64,000 nt of DNA from the NCBI GenBank assembly GCA_019637435.1, contig JAHBVO010000006.1, positions 124,001 through 188,000 of the forward strand, read 5' to 3'. The notes beneath the pieces were generated by a model. That model was not told the origin of the DNA. It made no database searches and saw nothing but the letters and a program-made list of their open reading frames with translations. The DNA is from Candidatus Obscuribacterales bacterium (lineage in GTDB: Bacteria > Cyanobacteriota > Vampirovibrionia > Obscuribacterales > Obscuribacteraceae). This document shows positions 51,167-61,045 of this stretch, piece after piece (positions within the stretch are counted from its first letter, which is position 1; each line of letters starts with the position of its first letter). The position numbers were made by a program, and so were the translations under genes.

Positions 51167-52432
51167 TCAGGAAATTACGCCGAGCTTCTTGCCTACCTTC
51201 TGGAAGGCACCTAGTGCTCTGTCGATATCCTTCTTATCGAGCGCGGCAGAAATTTGGCAACGTAGTCGAGCTTCTCCCTGCGGAACAACCGGATACCAGA
51301 GACCGCGCACATAGACGCCTTCTTTGAGCAACTCACTACTCATATCCATCGCCACGGATGCTTCGCCGACCATCACCGGGACAATCGGATGTATGCCTTC
51401 GAGGATCGTGAATCCAAGTTTCTGAATTTCGGTTCTAAAATACTCAGTGTTACTTTGCAGTTTTTGAACCAACTCATTGCTTTCCTCCAGCATCTTAATC
51501 GCCTCGATAGAGGCGCACACAATGGGAGCTGGGACCGTGTTTGAGAACGTGTATGGACGCGACTTCTGCCTTAAGAAATCTACGACTTCTTTCTTACCGG
51601 CGATGAAGCCACCAGCCGCACCACCGAGCGCCTTGCCCAGAGTTCCGGTCACAATGTCCATCTTGCCATGCAGTCCGCACTGCTCTGGCGTGCCACGCCC
51701 GGTTTTACCAAGTACGCCGGTAGAGTGAGAATCGTCAACCACTGACAGAGCGCCGTACTCCTGGCAAATTGCATGAAAACGGTTCAAATCACAGTATTCG
51801 CCTTCCATGCTGAAGACACCATCAGTGACACCAACGCTAAGGCGATAGTGTTTCGCCTGATTCTCTTTGATCGACGCTTCGAATTCATCAAGGTTGTTGT
51901 GCTTGTATGCTTTCAAATCGCAAGTTTTCGTCGCCTGGCGTACCAACCTGATGCCGTCGATAATGCTCGCGTGATTGAGTTGATCGCTGTAAATAATGTC
52001 GCGATAGTCTGATTGACCCAGGTCGGATGACATCAGTCCCGTAAACAGGGCTTCGTTGGCGGCAAAACAGGAAGAATGCAAAATTGCCGCTTCCATGCCG
52101 AGAAACTCGGCTATCTTTTCTTCAAGTTCCAGGTGAATATTCTGAGTTCCACAAATGAAACGGACAGATGCCATCCCGTAACCATGCTCTTCTAAGCCAC
52201 GCATTGCCGCAGCTTTAATTCGCGGATGATTAGCCAGACCGAGATAGTTGTTTGAAGCAAGCATCACGCAATCGCGGCCATCAGCAGTTACAACGCCGCC
52301 CTGCTCACCATCAATCGGCACTTCGTATTTGTAGGTTTTAGTTTCCTTCGCTTTCTTTAATTCATTGCCGAGTGCATTGTAAAAGTCAGCAGGTTTCAAC
52401 GATTTACTTTTGCTGTCGGTGGAAGCGCTCAT
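51167..52432 (-). CDS. kbl: Glycine C-acetyltransferase (2-amino-3-ketobutyrate CoA ligase)
   Basis: 421 residues. A PLP fold-type I enzyme of the alpha-oxoamine synthase family: ASNNYLGLANHPRIKAAA, DDSHSTGVLGKTGRG (PLP Asp) and TGTLGKALGGAAGGFIAG with the PLP Lys. Being next to tdh identifies it as Kbl rather than BioF or HemA: it cleaves 2-amino-3-ketobutyrate with CoA to glycine and acetyl-CoA. 67 bases downstream of tdh. Confidence 0.93.
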   Translation of the reverse strand: MSASTDSKSKSLKPADFYNALGNELKKAKETKTYKYEVPIDGEQGGVVTADGRDCVMLASNNYLGLANHPRIKAAAMRGLEEHGYGMASVRFICGTQNIHLELEEKIAEFLGMEAAILHSSCFAANEALFTGLMSSDLGQSDYRDIIYSDQLNHASIIDGIRLVRQATKTCDLKAYKHNNLDEFEASIKENQAKHYRLSVGVTDGVFSMEGEYCDLNRFHAICQEYGALSVVDDSHSTGVLGKTGRGTPEQCGLHGKMDIVTGTLGKALGGAAGGFIAGKKEVVDFLRQKSRPYTFSNTVPAPIVCASIEAIKMLEESNELVQKLQSNTEYFRTEIQKLGFTILEGIHPIVPVMVGEASVAMDMSSELLKEGVYVRGLWYPVVPQGEARLRCQISAALDKKDIDRALGAFQKVGKKLGVIS

Positions 52433-52499
52433 TAGATTGGTATCTCCTCAACTTGTAAAACTGAAGGGTCTATTTGCAAAAAATGTTGTGAACCAGCAC

Positions 52500-53699
52500 C
52501 TATGGCTGGAACACTAGCTTCATTTCAGCGCCGTTGTTCAACTGCTCAAACGCAGATGCGTAATCGTCGAGCTTGTAGGTTTTAGACGCGAGTATTTGAT
52601 CTAGTTTCGATTGCAGGTCCAGATGCGGTGCTTGAAGCAGGCGCAACATGGTTTCCCAGGTGTCGAACATTTTACGACCGAAGATGCCTTTGACAGTGAC
52701 GCCCTTCCATATGACACCATTGGCGATATCAAAATCAGTCAAAGGCTTTCGGGTGATTCCGAGAAGAAGTACAGTCCCGCCGTTTCTAACAATGCGGAAA
52801 GCATCGCGATATGCGGTCGGGGAGCCGGACATTTCGAGAACCACATCGACGCCATTTGCCATGCTCTCGTTTTTCTCTACCGCATCATAAAGAGCTTGTG
52901 AGCCGTTTAAAACGTCAAAACATTGCTCTGCACCAAACTGCTCACCTAGAGCGAACCTGCGCTCGGTATCAGCAGCTTCCGTAAGATAGATACGAGCCGC
53001 TCCGAATTCGCGACAGAGAAAAGTCGCCATCAATCCCAGCGGACCAGCGCCGAGAATGGCCACGGATTTACCGCGCACATCCGCTTCGTAGACGGTGTGG
53101 ACAGCATTACCGAAAGCATCGAGCATCGCCCCGATACGAGGCGGAACAATCGACTGGTCCCCATTTTTCCCGAGTAGAATGACGTTTTTATACGGAACAC
53201 AAACATATTGCGCGAAACATCCATCCAGGTGTACGCCTTTCACCTTCACGCGAGTGCAGATGTGTTCATTTCCCGTCCGGCAAAGAGTACAGTGCCCGCA
53301 AGACAGGTGCATCTCGGCGGTCACGTAGTCGCCAGGCTGGACCAGCAAACTGTCCGGCACGCCAGGGAAACGGTCGGCGCCCACGCCCTCACCGACAGCG
53401 TCTATAACGCCACAGAACTCGTGTCCGACAATTATTGGCTGGTAACCGCCGTCACCCAAGTAGCGCTGCATTTCGAGCCGAATCCCCTCGGATTTGGAAC
53501 TCTGATAGATGCTTTTGTCGGTCCCGCAAACAGCCGTGGACAATACTTTGATTCTGACTTCGTCGGAACGAACTTCAGGAATCGCCATGTCTTCCTTCAG
53601 CGAAAGACCATCCTTATCTAGACTCTCCTTTACCAGGCATCTCATACCTTTCGTCTTAGACTCCTTTATTGATGATTCCTGGGCTGCTGTGTTTTGCAT
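52500..53699 (-). CDS. tdh: L-threonine 3-dehydrogenase
   Basis: 399 residues from ATG 53699 with GGAGG upstream; the core begins near MRCLVKESLDKDG. A medium-chain zinc alcohol dehydrogenase: catalytic zinc ligands in CGTDKSIY and GHEFCG, structural zinc in CGHCTLCRTGNEHIC, NAD site in VAILGAGPLGLMATF. GVTVKGIFGRKMFDTWETM is characteristic of Tdh. It oxidises threonine to 2-amino-3-ketobutyrate for Kbl. The N-terminal extension of about 18 residues is unusual. Confidence 0.93.
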   Translation of the reverse strand: MQNTAAQESSIKESKTKGMRCLVKESLDKDGLSLKEDMAIPEVRSDEVRIKVLSTAVCGTDKSIYQSSKSEGIRLEMQRYLGDGGYQPIIVGHEFCGVIDAVGEGVGADRFPGVPDSLLVQPGDYVTAEMHLSCGHCTLCRTGNEHICTRVKVKGVHLDGCFAQYVCVPYKNVILLGKNGDQSIVPPRIGAMLDAFGNAVHTVYEADVRGKSVAILGAGPLGLMATFLCREFGAARIYLTEAADTERRFALGEQFGAEQCFDVLNGSQALYDAVEKNESMANGVDVVLEMSGSPTAYRDAFRIVRNGGTVLLLGITRKPLTDFDIANGVIWKGVTVKGIFGRKMFDTWETMLRLLQAPHLDLQSKLDQILASKTYKLDDYASAFEQLNNGAEMKLVFQP

Positions 53700-54078
53700 C
53701 CCGCCCTCCGACGTTACGTAGACCCCGCGGCGCTCGTCGGCGCTCACGACATCGCTAAAGTCTAACAAGAGTGAGGCTTCACAACGTGAGATTAGACCAA
53801 GCTAAAAGCGTCGATGTTTGTTTCTCGTCACGAAACGCAACGACCTAATTTACGATTGAAGTGAATAGTTTTTCTGAAAGCGAAAACGTTGCCTGGACAC
53901 GGCTTTTGGAGGAAACACCAGCGCCGCCTGGAGCCAAAACATATACGCAATATCGCCAGAGACTATGCAGGCTTAGCGTTTGTTTAGTTGCCAAGCTGAG
54001 CGCCCGATTTTAAATTGGTAGACGTCTCAACAATTTCTTTATTTTTCGAACCGTCCTCCATCCTCAGCGAGAAACCTT
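53700..54078. other. Intergenic region, no recognised feature
   Basis: This 379-base gap between divergent tdh and the small gene at 54079 shows no clear promoter boxes, tRNA or riboswitch core that I recognise, and no supported gene. A glycine or threonine leader is conceivable but not visible. Confidence 0.4.
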
Positions 54079-54390
54079 ATGAACTTCGATCCTTCACTCC
54101 CCAATCCACAGAACCTTCAACCACGCAGCGGCGATCCAGGAATAATTTCGATGGCTGAAGCGCTAATTGTTCGAATGATCGTGATGGGAAGCGGTGGTCC
54201 TGAGAACGCCGAGATTACGGAACAAGGTCTGCGATTCGTACGGCATCTTATGGCAAACTCGCGAGCATGCCGCTCGGGTTTCATTCCAAACTTCAAGAAC
54301 ATCGACTGCGTTCGGGAAGTGGCAAAAGATTTCATACGCCAATGCGGCTCCGCATCGCGCGCACTGCAAACAATGTATCAAGTGATTTAG
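54079..54390 (+). CDS. Small hypothetical protein
   Basis: 103 residues, soluble, helical in the middle (ISMAEALIVRMIVM), with Cys in SRACRSGF, NIDCVREV and RQCGSAS. It overlaps the end of the convergent kinase gene by 4 bases. No family recognised; a real gene is likely because the codon pattern is regular. Confidence 0.55.
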   Translation: MNFDPSLPNPQNLQPRSGDPGIISMAEALIVRMIVMGSGGPENAEITEQGLRFVRHLMANSRACRSGFIPNFKNIDCVREVAKDFIRQCGSASRALQTMYQVI

Positions 54391-55868
54391 ACCTGTAATC
54401 GCTCCAGATCTTCGCGCACTTCATCCGCTGAGTAGTATCGGTGCTCGGTATCAAATTCAGTGGCACGCGCAACGATGGCGTTCATCTCCGGGCTGATTTC
54501 CGGCATCACACTGCGCGGGTTGGATTGTTGCATGGGCTCAGGATCTCTTGCAGTCAGCATGTAGTACATCGTGCAACCGAGCGCGTAGATGTCGCTCAAC
54601 GGCGATGGATTTCCGCGGAATTGCTCCGGTGGAGTGTAGGCTTGCTTGCCCACGACCGTAGATGTTCTCGATGATTGAAACTGCAATGCAACCGTAAAAT
54701 CAATCAGAAAAATTCGCCCATCACCGTCAACCAGAAGATTGTCCGGTGTCAAATCGCGGTGGACGATCGGTGGTCTAAAGCTGTGCAGATAAGCGAGTAT
54801 GTTGCAGATAGTGAGCGAAACTTCGCGAACCAGCGCCTCGTTCAACGGTCCGTTCTTCTCGACCAATGCCTTCAGAGATTCACCATTCACCCAGTCTAAA
54901 ACCAGGTAGGCTCGATGGTCTTCAACGAAACAATCGAGCAGATTGACAATCGACGGATGATTGATATGACTGAGGATTTGCGACTCATTGTTTAAGGTCT
55001 CATACTGCTTGTCTGCAAGCGCAGAGCCCCGATGTATTGGAAGAACATATTCTTTTAGAACGACGAAAACTTCGGCATCTTCGTCGAAGTGAGATCCGTA
55101 GATATATTCACGGTTCCTCGTTGTAGCAAGGTAGACTGTACCCTGTCCACCGCCGCCAAGTCGCTTTAAAACCCTGTATTTGCCTTCGTTCAATTCGGTG
55201 CCGTTCGGTAATGCACCGCGGCGCTGGCGGGTGTCGGGCGATGAAAAATACTGCAACCACAAGTTTGTATATCTCGAATCATCGGCACCAATGGCGATAT
55301 CACGAGGCGCGAAGTTGACCATCGCGTTAGGCGCATTCGTTTTCAACTCAATAAAGAAGGATTCTGGCTCTACCCAGGCGAACGCATTCTCCCATTTTAT
55401 TCTGTACGTGTTAAGCGTGCGGGTAGCCATATAAACCGACGTTTTACCGTTAGGCTCGTCGACAATTTCCAGAGCTTCTACGTCCCACCAGGGCACCACA
55501 ATCGGAGGATTGGCGCCACCAATTTTCTTGTGGCCCAAACTGATGCCTGTTCCGTCGATTTTGATTATTTTGATCTCGGTCTGTTCAGACATTCGACGCC
55601 AGGACATAATCAGCCCCAGAAGGACCACGAGACCGCTGTATATCATCAGCGGAATGCCGTAATTGAATGCATTTACGACTTCCTTTCCCAGCGGCGTCTT
55701 GTCTCCAATGATTTGCATTCCGGCAAACAACGCACCGAAAGTCAGAATCAGAAAAACGACCATCTGCCACTGCTCACGGTGCGCATTCACATCGCTCATC
55801 CGAGTGGTGATTCGCCGCCCTTGTGTTGTTATGAACTCGAGTTTGCGTGGCTCTGTCGTTTTCATCAC
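54387..55868 (-). CDS. Membrane Ser/Thr protein kinase with DFT in place of DFG
   Basis: 493 residues. An N-terminal part has two membrane helices (MVVFLILTFGALFAGMQII; GIPLMIYSGLVVLLGLIMS) and a PH-like beta domain (WWDVEALEIVDEPNG). The kinase domain (about residues 230-490) has the Gly loop LGGGGQGTVYLA, Lys in VVLKEYVLP, HRDLTPDN and LIDFTVA, where the DFG motif is DFT. The start is GTG 55868 or ATG 55865, overlapping the stop of the upstream kinase. Likely a signalling kinase; activity may be altered by DFT. Confidence 0.85.
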   Translation of the reverse strand: MMKTTEPRKLEFITTQGRRITTRMSDVNAHREQWQMVVFLILTFGALFAGMQIIGDKTPLGKEVVNAFNYGIPLMIYSGLVVLLGLIMSWRRMSEQTEIKIIKIDGTGISLGHKKIGGANPPIVVPWWDVEALEIVDEPNGKTSVYMATRTLNTYRIKWENAFAWVEPESFFIELKTNAPNAMVNFAPRDIAIGADDSRYTNLWLQYFSSPDTRQRRGALPNGTELNEGKYRVLKRLGGGGQGTVYLATTRNREYIYGSHFDEDAEVFVVLKEYVLPIHRGSALADKQYETLNNESQILSHINHPSIVNLLDCFVEDHRAYLVLDWVNGESLKALVEKNGPLNEALVREVSLTICNILAYLHSFRPPIVHRDLTPDNLLVDGDGRIFLIDFTVALQFQSSRTSTVVGKQAYTPPEQFRGNPSPLSDIYALGCTMYYMLTARDPEPMQQSNPRSVMPEISPEMNAIVARATEFDTEHRYYSADEVREDLERLQV

Positions 55869-57355
55869 GATAGATCCTTACGAATTTGCTTGACTCTCGC
55901 ACGCAAAGCACCTGCATCGGGCAGTCTTCCGTCAGGGTCCAACTTCGTACACTCTCGAATGAGCGCGTCCATGGCTCGCGAGCAATTTACTCCGGCTGCA
56001 TGTGGACTACTTTCCGAAAACGGCGACGGATCTTGACCCACCAGCAAAAAGTAAAGGGTGCATCCGAACGCATAGATGTCACTCCTTAAATTGCTCTTGC
56101 CTCTAAACTGTTCGAGCGGTATGTATGCGTTTTTTCCTATAACCGTTCCTGTAGCCGTACCGAGAAAGTCGTTAGCGGCGCCGAAATCCACAATCGTAAT
56201 GCTGCCGTCTCGACTGACAATCATATTGTCCGGAGTCAAATCACGGTGCACTATAGGTGGTGTCAATGAATGTAAGTAAAACATCGCCTCGGCAATCTCG
56301 TCTGCCCAGACGGAAACGGTCTTCTCGTTCTGAGCGCCGAACTCGTTGACAAATGTCCTTAGATTTCGCCCTTCGATATACTCGAGAACGAGGTAGTGAC
56401 GCTGGTCTTCAACGAAATAGTCGTAGACAGACGCGATACTGGGATGATCGATCCGCGCAAGAAGCTGCGCTTCGCGCTCGAATAATTCTAAGCACTTACT
56501 GCGCGTCCGATCGTCTGCGGATTCGGGCAGGACGGCTTCCTTAAGTACCACGGTTGTTTTACCATCACGCTCGGCAAGATAAACAGCCGACAAACCGCCA
56601 AAGGCCACCTGTCCAACGATTCGCAATCGACCTTCGTTTAACTTATCACCAGACTCGTGAGGAACGAATGCAGTAGCGCTAAACCGCATGCCAAGCTCCT
56701 GCTGCCAAAGTTCCGTAAAACTGAGCGCATTCGTCGCTCTCCCTCGCGAGACGATCGACGAAGATAGTTGACCAAGCTCGGGTCTGATGCGAACCTTAGG
56801 GCAGTATGTGTTTATGACAAGCAAGAGGCGCTCCAGATCAGTTCGGTTAAAACCGTCGATCGCGAACGTTGCCGATGAGTTGCCATGAAAGGTAAAAACG
56901 ATGGAAACCGGATCCCAACTAGGCAAGCCGTCACGCATGAAAGCAATCTCGCGAAGCTCCGACCAGTGACGATCGAGTTGTCCATTCATCGAGAGGAAAA
57001 ACAAAAGTGGCAAAGAAATACCGCTATAGTCGGCTTTCAATGCGGTATTCCGAGTGACGAGCGAGGCTGTTATCCAGATAAGACCTAGCCCGCCGATCAT
57101 CACAAAGAGAAGAACGATTGTTTGTTTCGCAAAGAGCATTAAAACAAAAACCGCAATCAACAGTATCAATGGTATCGCAGTCAAACCGAATGTCTCAGGT
57201 AGGCTAGTGAAAAAAGAAAGAACAAAACTTACCGGAGTCTGTTCAACGTAATGAGAGTAAGGAATTACATGCTGGACGCCGGCAAACTCTTTCACGAGCG
57301 CCAGTTCATGATCGTCGATTTCGGCTTCGCTAAGAGGTTGGGATTCAAACGTCAT
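55865..57355 (-). CDS. Membrane Ser/Thr protein kinase (paralogue)
   Basis: 496 residues from ATG 57355. Same plan as the downstream kinase: two membrane helices (IPLILLIAVFVLMLFA; IVLLFVMIGGLGLIWI), a PH-like domain, and a kinase domain with VAFGGLSAVYLA, Lys in VVLKEAVLP, HRDLTPDN and an intact DFG (IVDFGAAND). Its TGA overlaps the next kinase start, so both are made together and may form a pair. Substrates unknown. Confidence 0.87.
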   Translation of the reverse strand: MTFESQPLSEAEIDDHELALVKEFAGVQHVIPYSHYVEQTPVSFVLSFFTSLPETFGLTAIPLILLIAVFVLMLFAKQTIVLLFVMIGGLGLIWITASLVTRNTALKADYSGISLPLLFFLSMNGQLDRHWSELREIAFMRDGLPSWDPVSIVFTFHGNSSATFAIDGFNRTDLERLLLVINTYCPKVRIRPELGQLSSSIVSRGRATNALSFTELWQQELGMRFSATAFVPHESGDKLNEGRLRIVGQVAFGGLSAVYLAERDGKTTVVLKEAVLPESADDRTRSKCLELFEREAQLLARIDHPSIASVYDYFVEDQRHYLVLEYIEGRNLRTFVNEFGAQNEKTVSVWADEIAEAMFYLHSLTPPIVHRDLTPDNMIVSRDGSITIVDFGAANDFLGTATGTVIGKNAYIPLEQFRGKSNLRSDIYAFGCTLYFLLVGQDPSPFSESSPHAAGVNCSRAMDALIRECTKLDPDGRLPDAGALRARVKQIRKDLS

Positions 57356-57484
57356 GACAGTCGGTTTAAACAAAGCGCCATTCAAATATTACAAGTTTGA
57401 TCACGATTGTATTTACTGTTCCCTCCACGGTACAAAGTCTCCGCGATGAGGCATATAAATATTGTTGAGCCCGGAAAAGTTACT

Positions 57485-58981
57485 ATGCAGAAACAACGAA
57501 ACAGGGCCGTGGGCAGCGCTCAGATTTCCGAATTCTCCGTCGCCTTGACGGTGTTCATGCTCGTGCTTCTGTTGCCCTTAATCAACCTTATCAGCTTATC
57601 TACAGCCTACGCGACTGGATTTCTCGCGGCAAAATACGCTGCATCGAGGGCGGGTGATTCTCTGAATTACGCAGAAGCAATCACGGCAGCGGCTGAAGCG
57701 TCCCGGGAAATTACGTCTTCAGGTCTCGGAAAGTTTGCTGCGCTCAGGCCGGTCGGAGGCTACGACAACTCAGGCATGAATCTGTTTTTGACAGATACGA
57801 ATATTGCAAGCAATGTCAACGTGACACACGGACCGAACACACCGGCAGTATCGGCGCTCGATACCGACCACTACCTGTATTCTTACGATACCGTTCTCAC
57901 TTACGATGTAGGTCCGTTTCTAAACCTTAGCTCGATTCCGATCGTAAGTGATGTTCCTGCTCTCGGAAAAGCTGTTCGCATGCGGTTTTCCGCGAACAAG
58001 GCCGTCGAGCATCTAGATGGTATCATTGCGGCTGGAGGAGGCTATATAACCACATCCAGCATTACCGGTACGGTCTCAAACTCCAACGTCCTTGGTCCTA
58101 CGACATACTCCGTGACCTCGTCAAACAGCGCAAGCTCGAATTCGACAAATTCCAATACCATTGCTTCCGCCACGTCAGCGGCCGCATCAAACGACGCCGG
58201 AGTTATGACGCCGGCAGCGGCTCCCCGGCGCCCATGGCAAATGGCTTCCACAAACGGTGTCACTCGCTGGATTCCCAACGTAGTCAGTTCGTTTCATGTT
58301 CAACTCACCGGCGAGGTAGACTTCGACTCCGGTGCGGATGTATTCGACACGGATTTGTTTGAAACCACAGCCGCAGACGTTCAAAAGATCCACGACAACG
58401 GCGGTTACGCAATCGCGTACTTCAACGGGGGCGCATGGCAGCCAGGAATGCCGGATTCAGGAGATTATCCGGATTCGGTAATCGGGAAAACGCCGATGAA
58501 CGGCTGGCCGCAGGAACGCTGGCTCGACATCAAGCAAATTGAAGTTCTCCGTCCGCTTATTGCAGCCAAAATCGCGGTAGCAAAGTCAAAAGGTTTCGAC
58601 GCCGTGGATCCAGACAATATGGATGGTTACACGAATAAGGAAACCGCGGAGTTTCACCTCACCAAGGCCGATCAAGTGGCATTCGCAAAGATGGTCGCTG
58701 AAGAAGCTCATAAGCAAGGCTTGGCAGTGTTTTTGAAAAACGGCGGCGACATGATGAGCGACCTGGTAAATGACTTCGATGGCACCGTAGCGGAAGAGGC
58801 TTACAAATATAATGAAGCTGAAATCTACCAGCCAATGCGAGACGCAGGCAAACCGGTCTTCTTAATTGAGTACAAGAAACCGAAGAAGAAAGAAATTCAA
58901 GATGCAATAAGTCGCGGGTACAATGTCGTCCAGGCGAAAAAGGCACTTAAGAAGACACCGAAAATGGTGACGCCCACTTAG
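57485..58981 (+). CDS. TadE-like N-terminus fused to GH114-type glycoside hydrolase domain
   Basis: 498 residues from ATG 57485; an ATG at 57446 is an alternative. The N-terminus (AQISEFSVALTVFMLVLLLP) resembles the pseudopilin segment of TadE-like proteins, followed by about 140 residues and a Ser/Asn-rich linker. The C-terminal domain (about residues 255-490) contains WQMASTNGVTRWIPNVVSSF, GGYAIAYFNGGAW, DAVDPDNMDGYTN and GLAVFLKNGGDM. This is the TIM-barrel pattern of GH114 endo-alpha-1,4-polygalactosaminidases, with the likely acid in DPDNMDGY and a later EEAYKYNE. It may cleave a galactosamine polymer such as a biofilm polysaccharide. Confidence 0.82.
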   Translation: MQKQRNRAVGSAQISEFSVALTVFMLVLLLPLINLISLSTAYATGFLAAKYAASRAGDSLNYAEAITAAAEASREITSSGLGKFAALRPVGGYDNSGMNLFLTDTNIASNVNVTHGPNTPAVSALDTDHYLYSYDTVLTYDVGPFLNLSSIPIVSDVPALGKAVRMRFSANKAVEHLDGIIAAGGGYITTSSITGTVSNSNVLGPTTYSVTSSNSASSNSTNSNTIASATSAAASNDAGVMTPAAAPRRPWQMASTNGVTRWIPNVVSSFHVQLTGEVDFDSGADVFDTDLFETTAADVQKIHDNGGYAIAYFNGGAWQPGMPDSGDYPDSVIGKTPMNGWPQERWLDIKQIEVLRPLIAAKIAVAKSKGFDAVDPDNMDGYTNKETAEFHLTKADQVAFAKMVAEEAHKQGLAVFLKNGGDMMSDLVNDFDGTVAEEAYKYNEAEIYQPMRDAGKPVFLIEYKKPKKKEIQDAISRGYNVVQAKKALKKTPKMVTPT

Positions 58982-58990
58982 GCACCGTAG

Positions 58991-60961
58991 CTAGGGCGCG
59001 CGTTGGGCTCTGAAGATCTGGTCGAGCGGTACTGCGTTTCTTATGAGGTCGCGATTGCTTCCCCACTGATTATCAATCATCACTTGTCGCGTAACGGGAT
59101 CATATCCGATCACATTAACAGCATGCCATCCGCCACCACTGCCGGTGCCAAAGGGAGGATTTCCTGTATGCACCGTCATGATTCTGGGAAGTTTGCCGTC
59201 TCGCTGAAGCTGTTCGAGTTGACGCCCCATTTCCTGTGCATCCCCGGAATCGGGCATCGATGTAGTTTCAGGACTGCCAGTGATCATCTGATTGATTTTG
59301 TCCCGGTCGGATCCATTGAGTCCATCAAAGTCCTTTTGATAATCGAAACCGAAAAGCCGAGTTCGTTCGCCCTTATCGGCTTGCCTTTCTGAGGCTTTGA
59401 CGCGGTCCTGCTCGTACGTCCAGCCAGGGAGCCAGGATTGTGTTTGCCAGAGACTGTTCACGGCGGTGACCTGAAAAATTTGCGACGCGAAATCACGATC
59501 ACCATCAGACGGCTTTCTGACTTCGGCTTCATGGTCCGGTTTAAGACTACCGTCTGGCACTTTTATTGTTTTGCCGTCACTTGTCTTGAATTGTCCGGTA
59601 AGCGAAACTTCGCTGATCAGACGCGCGGCGCGGTCCGGATCTTTAGTGTAGATATTCGACTCAAGCGAGGCCAATGCGCATGTGTCGTGGAAACCCTGAT
59701 CGACCGATGTTGGATTGGCAGCGTGAGACATGACTTGCTGCGCTAACAGATTTCTATCATCCTGAGAAATTTTAGCGTCTGGTCCACCATCAAGCATTTG
59801 ACCGATAGCCTTGTAAGTGTCGGCAACCTTGGTGGGCTCCAGTTTCCTGTCGCTCGCCCGCTGCTCGAATCTCACCATGTCGGCTTTGAAGCGAGCAAGC
59901 TCAGCAGGATCAGTGAAACGCTTTTCAGCGCGCTCCATCACTCCTTTGCGCTCGGCTTCCACAGTCGGGTTATCCATGAACCGACTGGCTCTTTCTTTGC
60001 CATCCGGTCCCTTATCAAAGACTTCCGTCTGGCCATCCTTTCGTTGGACGAGCGCAAAGTTTTCTTCCGGCTTCATTCCCCTTCCGAGTTCAACCGACCC
60101 ACCTTGACCGTCATCAGCTTTCATGTACGATTCTGTCATCGGTGGAGCATCTACACGTTTCAGCCTGCCATCCTTGTCGCGCTCGATACGGATGTGCTCC
60201 TTGGTCGATGTAATTTCGCCGTCAGGTCCCGACTCTATCCAGGTTCCGTCCGGTTTGCTCAGTGTGGTTTTATCGCCGCGAACTTCGAGCACGTCACCGT
60301 TAGCCTGCTCGATTCTGGTTGCACCGTCAGTGAAATTGGTGGTTTTGGTTCCATCCGGAGTTCGAGTCTCTGTGCGGCCGTCGGCAGGTGACCAGAGTCG
60401 CTGAATTCCGTTTTCGGTGTGAACAAAATCACCATTTTCATTGACTCCTGGCAATTTGAGTTCACGACCTCTTGCGAGGTTCTCTCCTGGTTTGAGACCG
60501 TTTATGCCTTCGACGGCCTTTTTGAAAGCATCTCTTTGCTCAGGACTGGCATTTTCTCCAAGTTTTCGTTGCGCCACTGCGGAGAGGTCTTCTCCCATAC
60601 GCGCATGTGTAGTCCCGGTCGATAATCGCGATTTGAGATCCTCGAGATCAGCCTTGCGAGTTCTCGGAGAAAGTTCTCCGCCTTGCGCCCCACCTCCCGC
60701 TTCCGATTCGCCTGTTTGCGCATCGCTACCCAGACCCTCAATCATAAACTTCGAGTGGGTTTGGAAAAATTGATTCGTGTTGAAATCTAGAGTTCCATTT
60801 CCGGAAGAGTAGTCACTGGTATTACTGGCAGTGCCAGCCGCCTTGAAGACAGACGAATCCGACATCAGCTCTCTCATCTCAGGTCTTGAGAAAAGCGGCT
60901 CGGGGGCGGATTCAGGCGCGCGCGCCGAAGTATCGGTTGCTTTGAAGGTTTCAGCAGCCAT
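58991..60961 (-). CDS. LysM-like and papain-like (Cys-His-Asn) DG-rich protein
   Basis: 656 residues without a signal peptide. Domain order: disordered N-terminus; LysM-like motif about residues 121-172 (EDLSAVAQRKLGENASPEQR ... RELKLPG); a run of beta units with Asp-Gly turns (DGRTETRTPDGTKTTNFTDG); a helical region; and a C-terminal peptidase-like domain with Cys in QGFHDTCALASLESN, His in GGGWHAVNVIGYD and Asn in VMIDNQWGS. The order Gln, Cys, His, Asn fits a papain-like catalytic set. It may be secreted by a non-Sec route or act as a toxin; both are inference. Confidence 0.78.
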   Translation of the reverse strand: MAAETFKATDTSARAPESAPEPLFSRPEMRELMSDSSVFKAAGTASNTSDYSSGNGTLDFNTNQFFQTHSKFMIEGLGSDAQTGESEAGGGAQGGELSPRTRKADLEDLKSRLSTGTTHARMGEDLSAVAQRKLGENASPEQRDAFKKAVEGINGLKPGENLARGRELKLPGVNENGDFVHTENGIQRLWSPADGRTETRTPDGTKTTNFTDGATRIEQANGDVLEVRGDKTTLSKPDGTWIESGPDGEITSTKEHIRIERDKDGRLKRVDAPPMTESYMKADDGQGGSVELGRGMKPEENFALVQRKDGQTEVFDKGPDGKERASRFMDNPTVEAERKGVMERAEKRFTDPAELARFKADMVRFEQRASDRKLEPTKVADTYKAIGQMLDGGPDAKISQDDRNLLAQQVMSHAANPTSVDQGFHDTCALASLESNIYTKDPDRAARLISEVSLTGQFKTSDGKTIKVPDGSLKPDHEAEVRKPSDGDRDFASQIFQVTAVNSLWQTQSWLPGWTYEQDRVKASERQADKGERTRLFGFDYQKDFDGLNGSDRDKINQMITGSPETTSMPDSGDAQEMGRQLEQLQRDGKLPRIMTVHTGNPPFGTGSGGGWHAVNVIGYDPVTRQVMIDNQWGSNRDLIRNAVPLDQIFRAQRAP

Positions 60962-61045
60962 AAGTCAAAATTAGATTTAGTAAGGGGTATTAAATAGGGT
61001 CTAAAAAGTAGGCATTAAAATTCTGGTTTCGTTGACGAAGACTTG

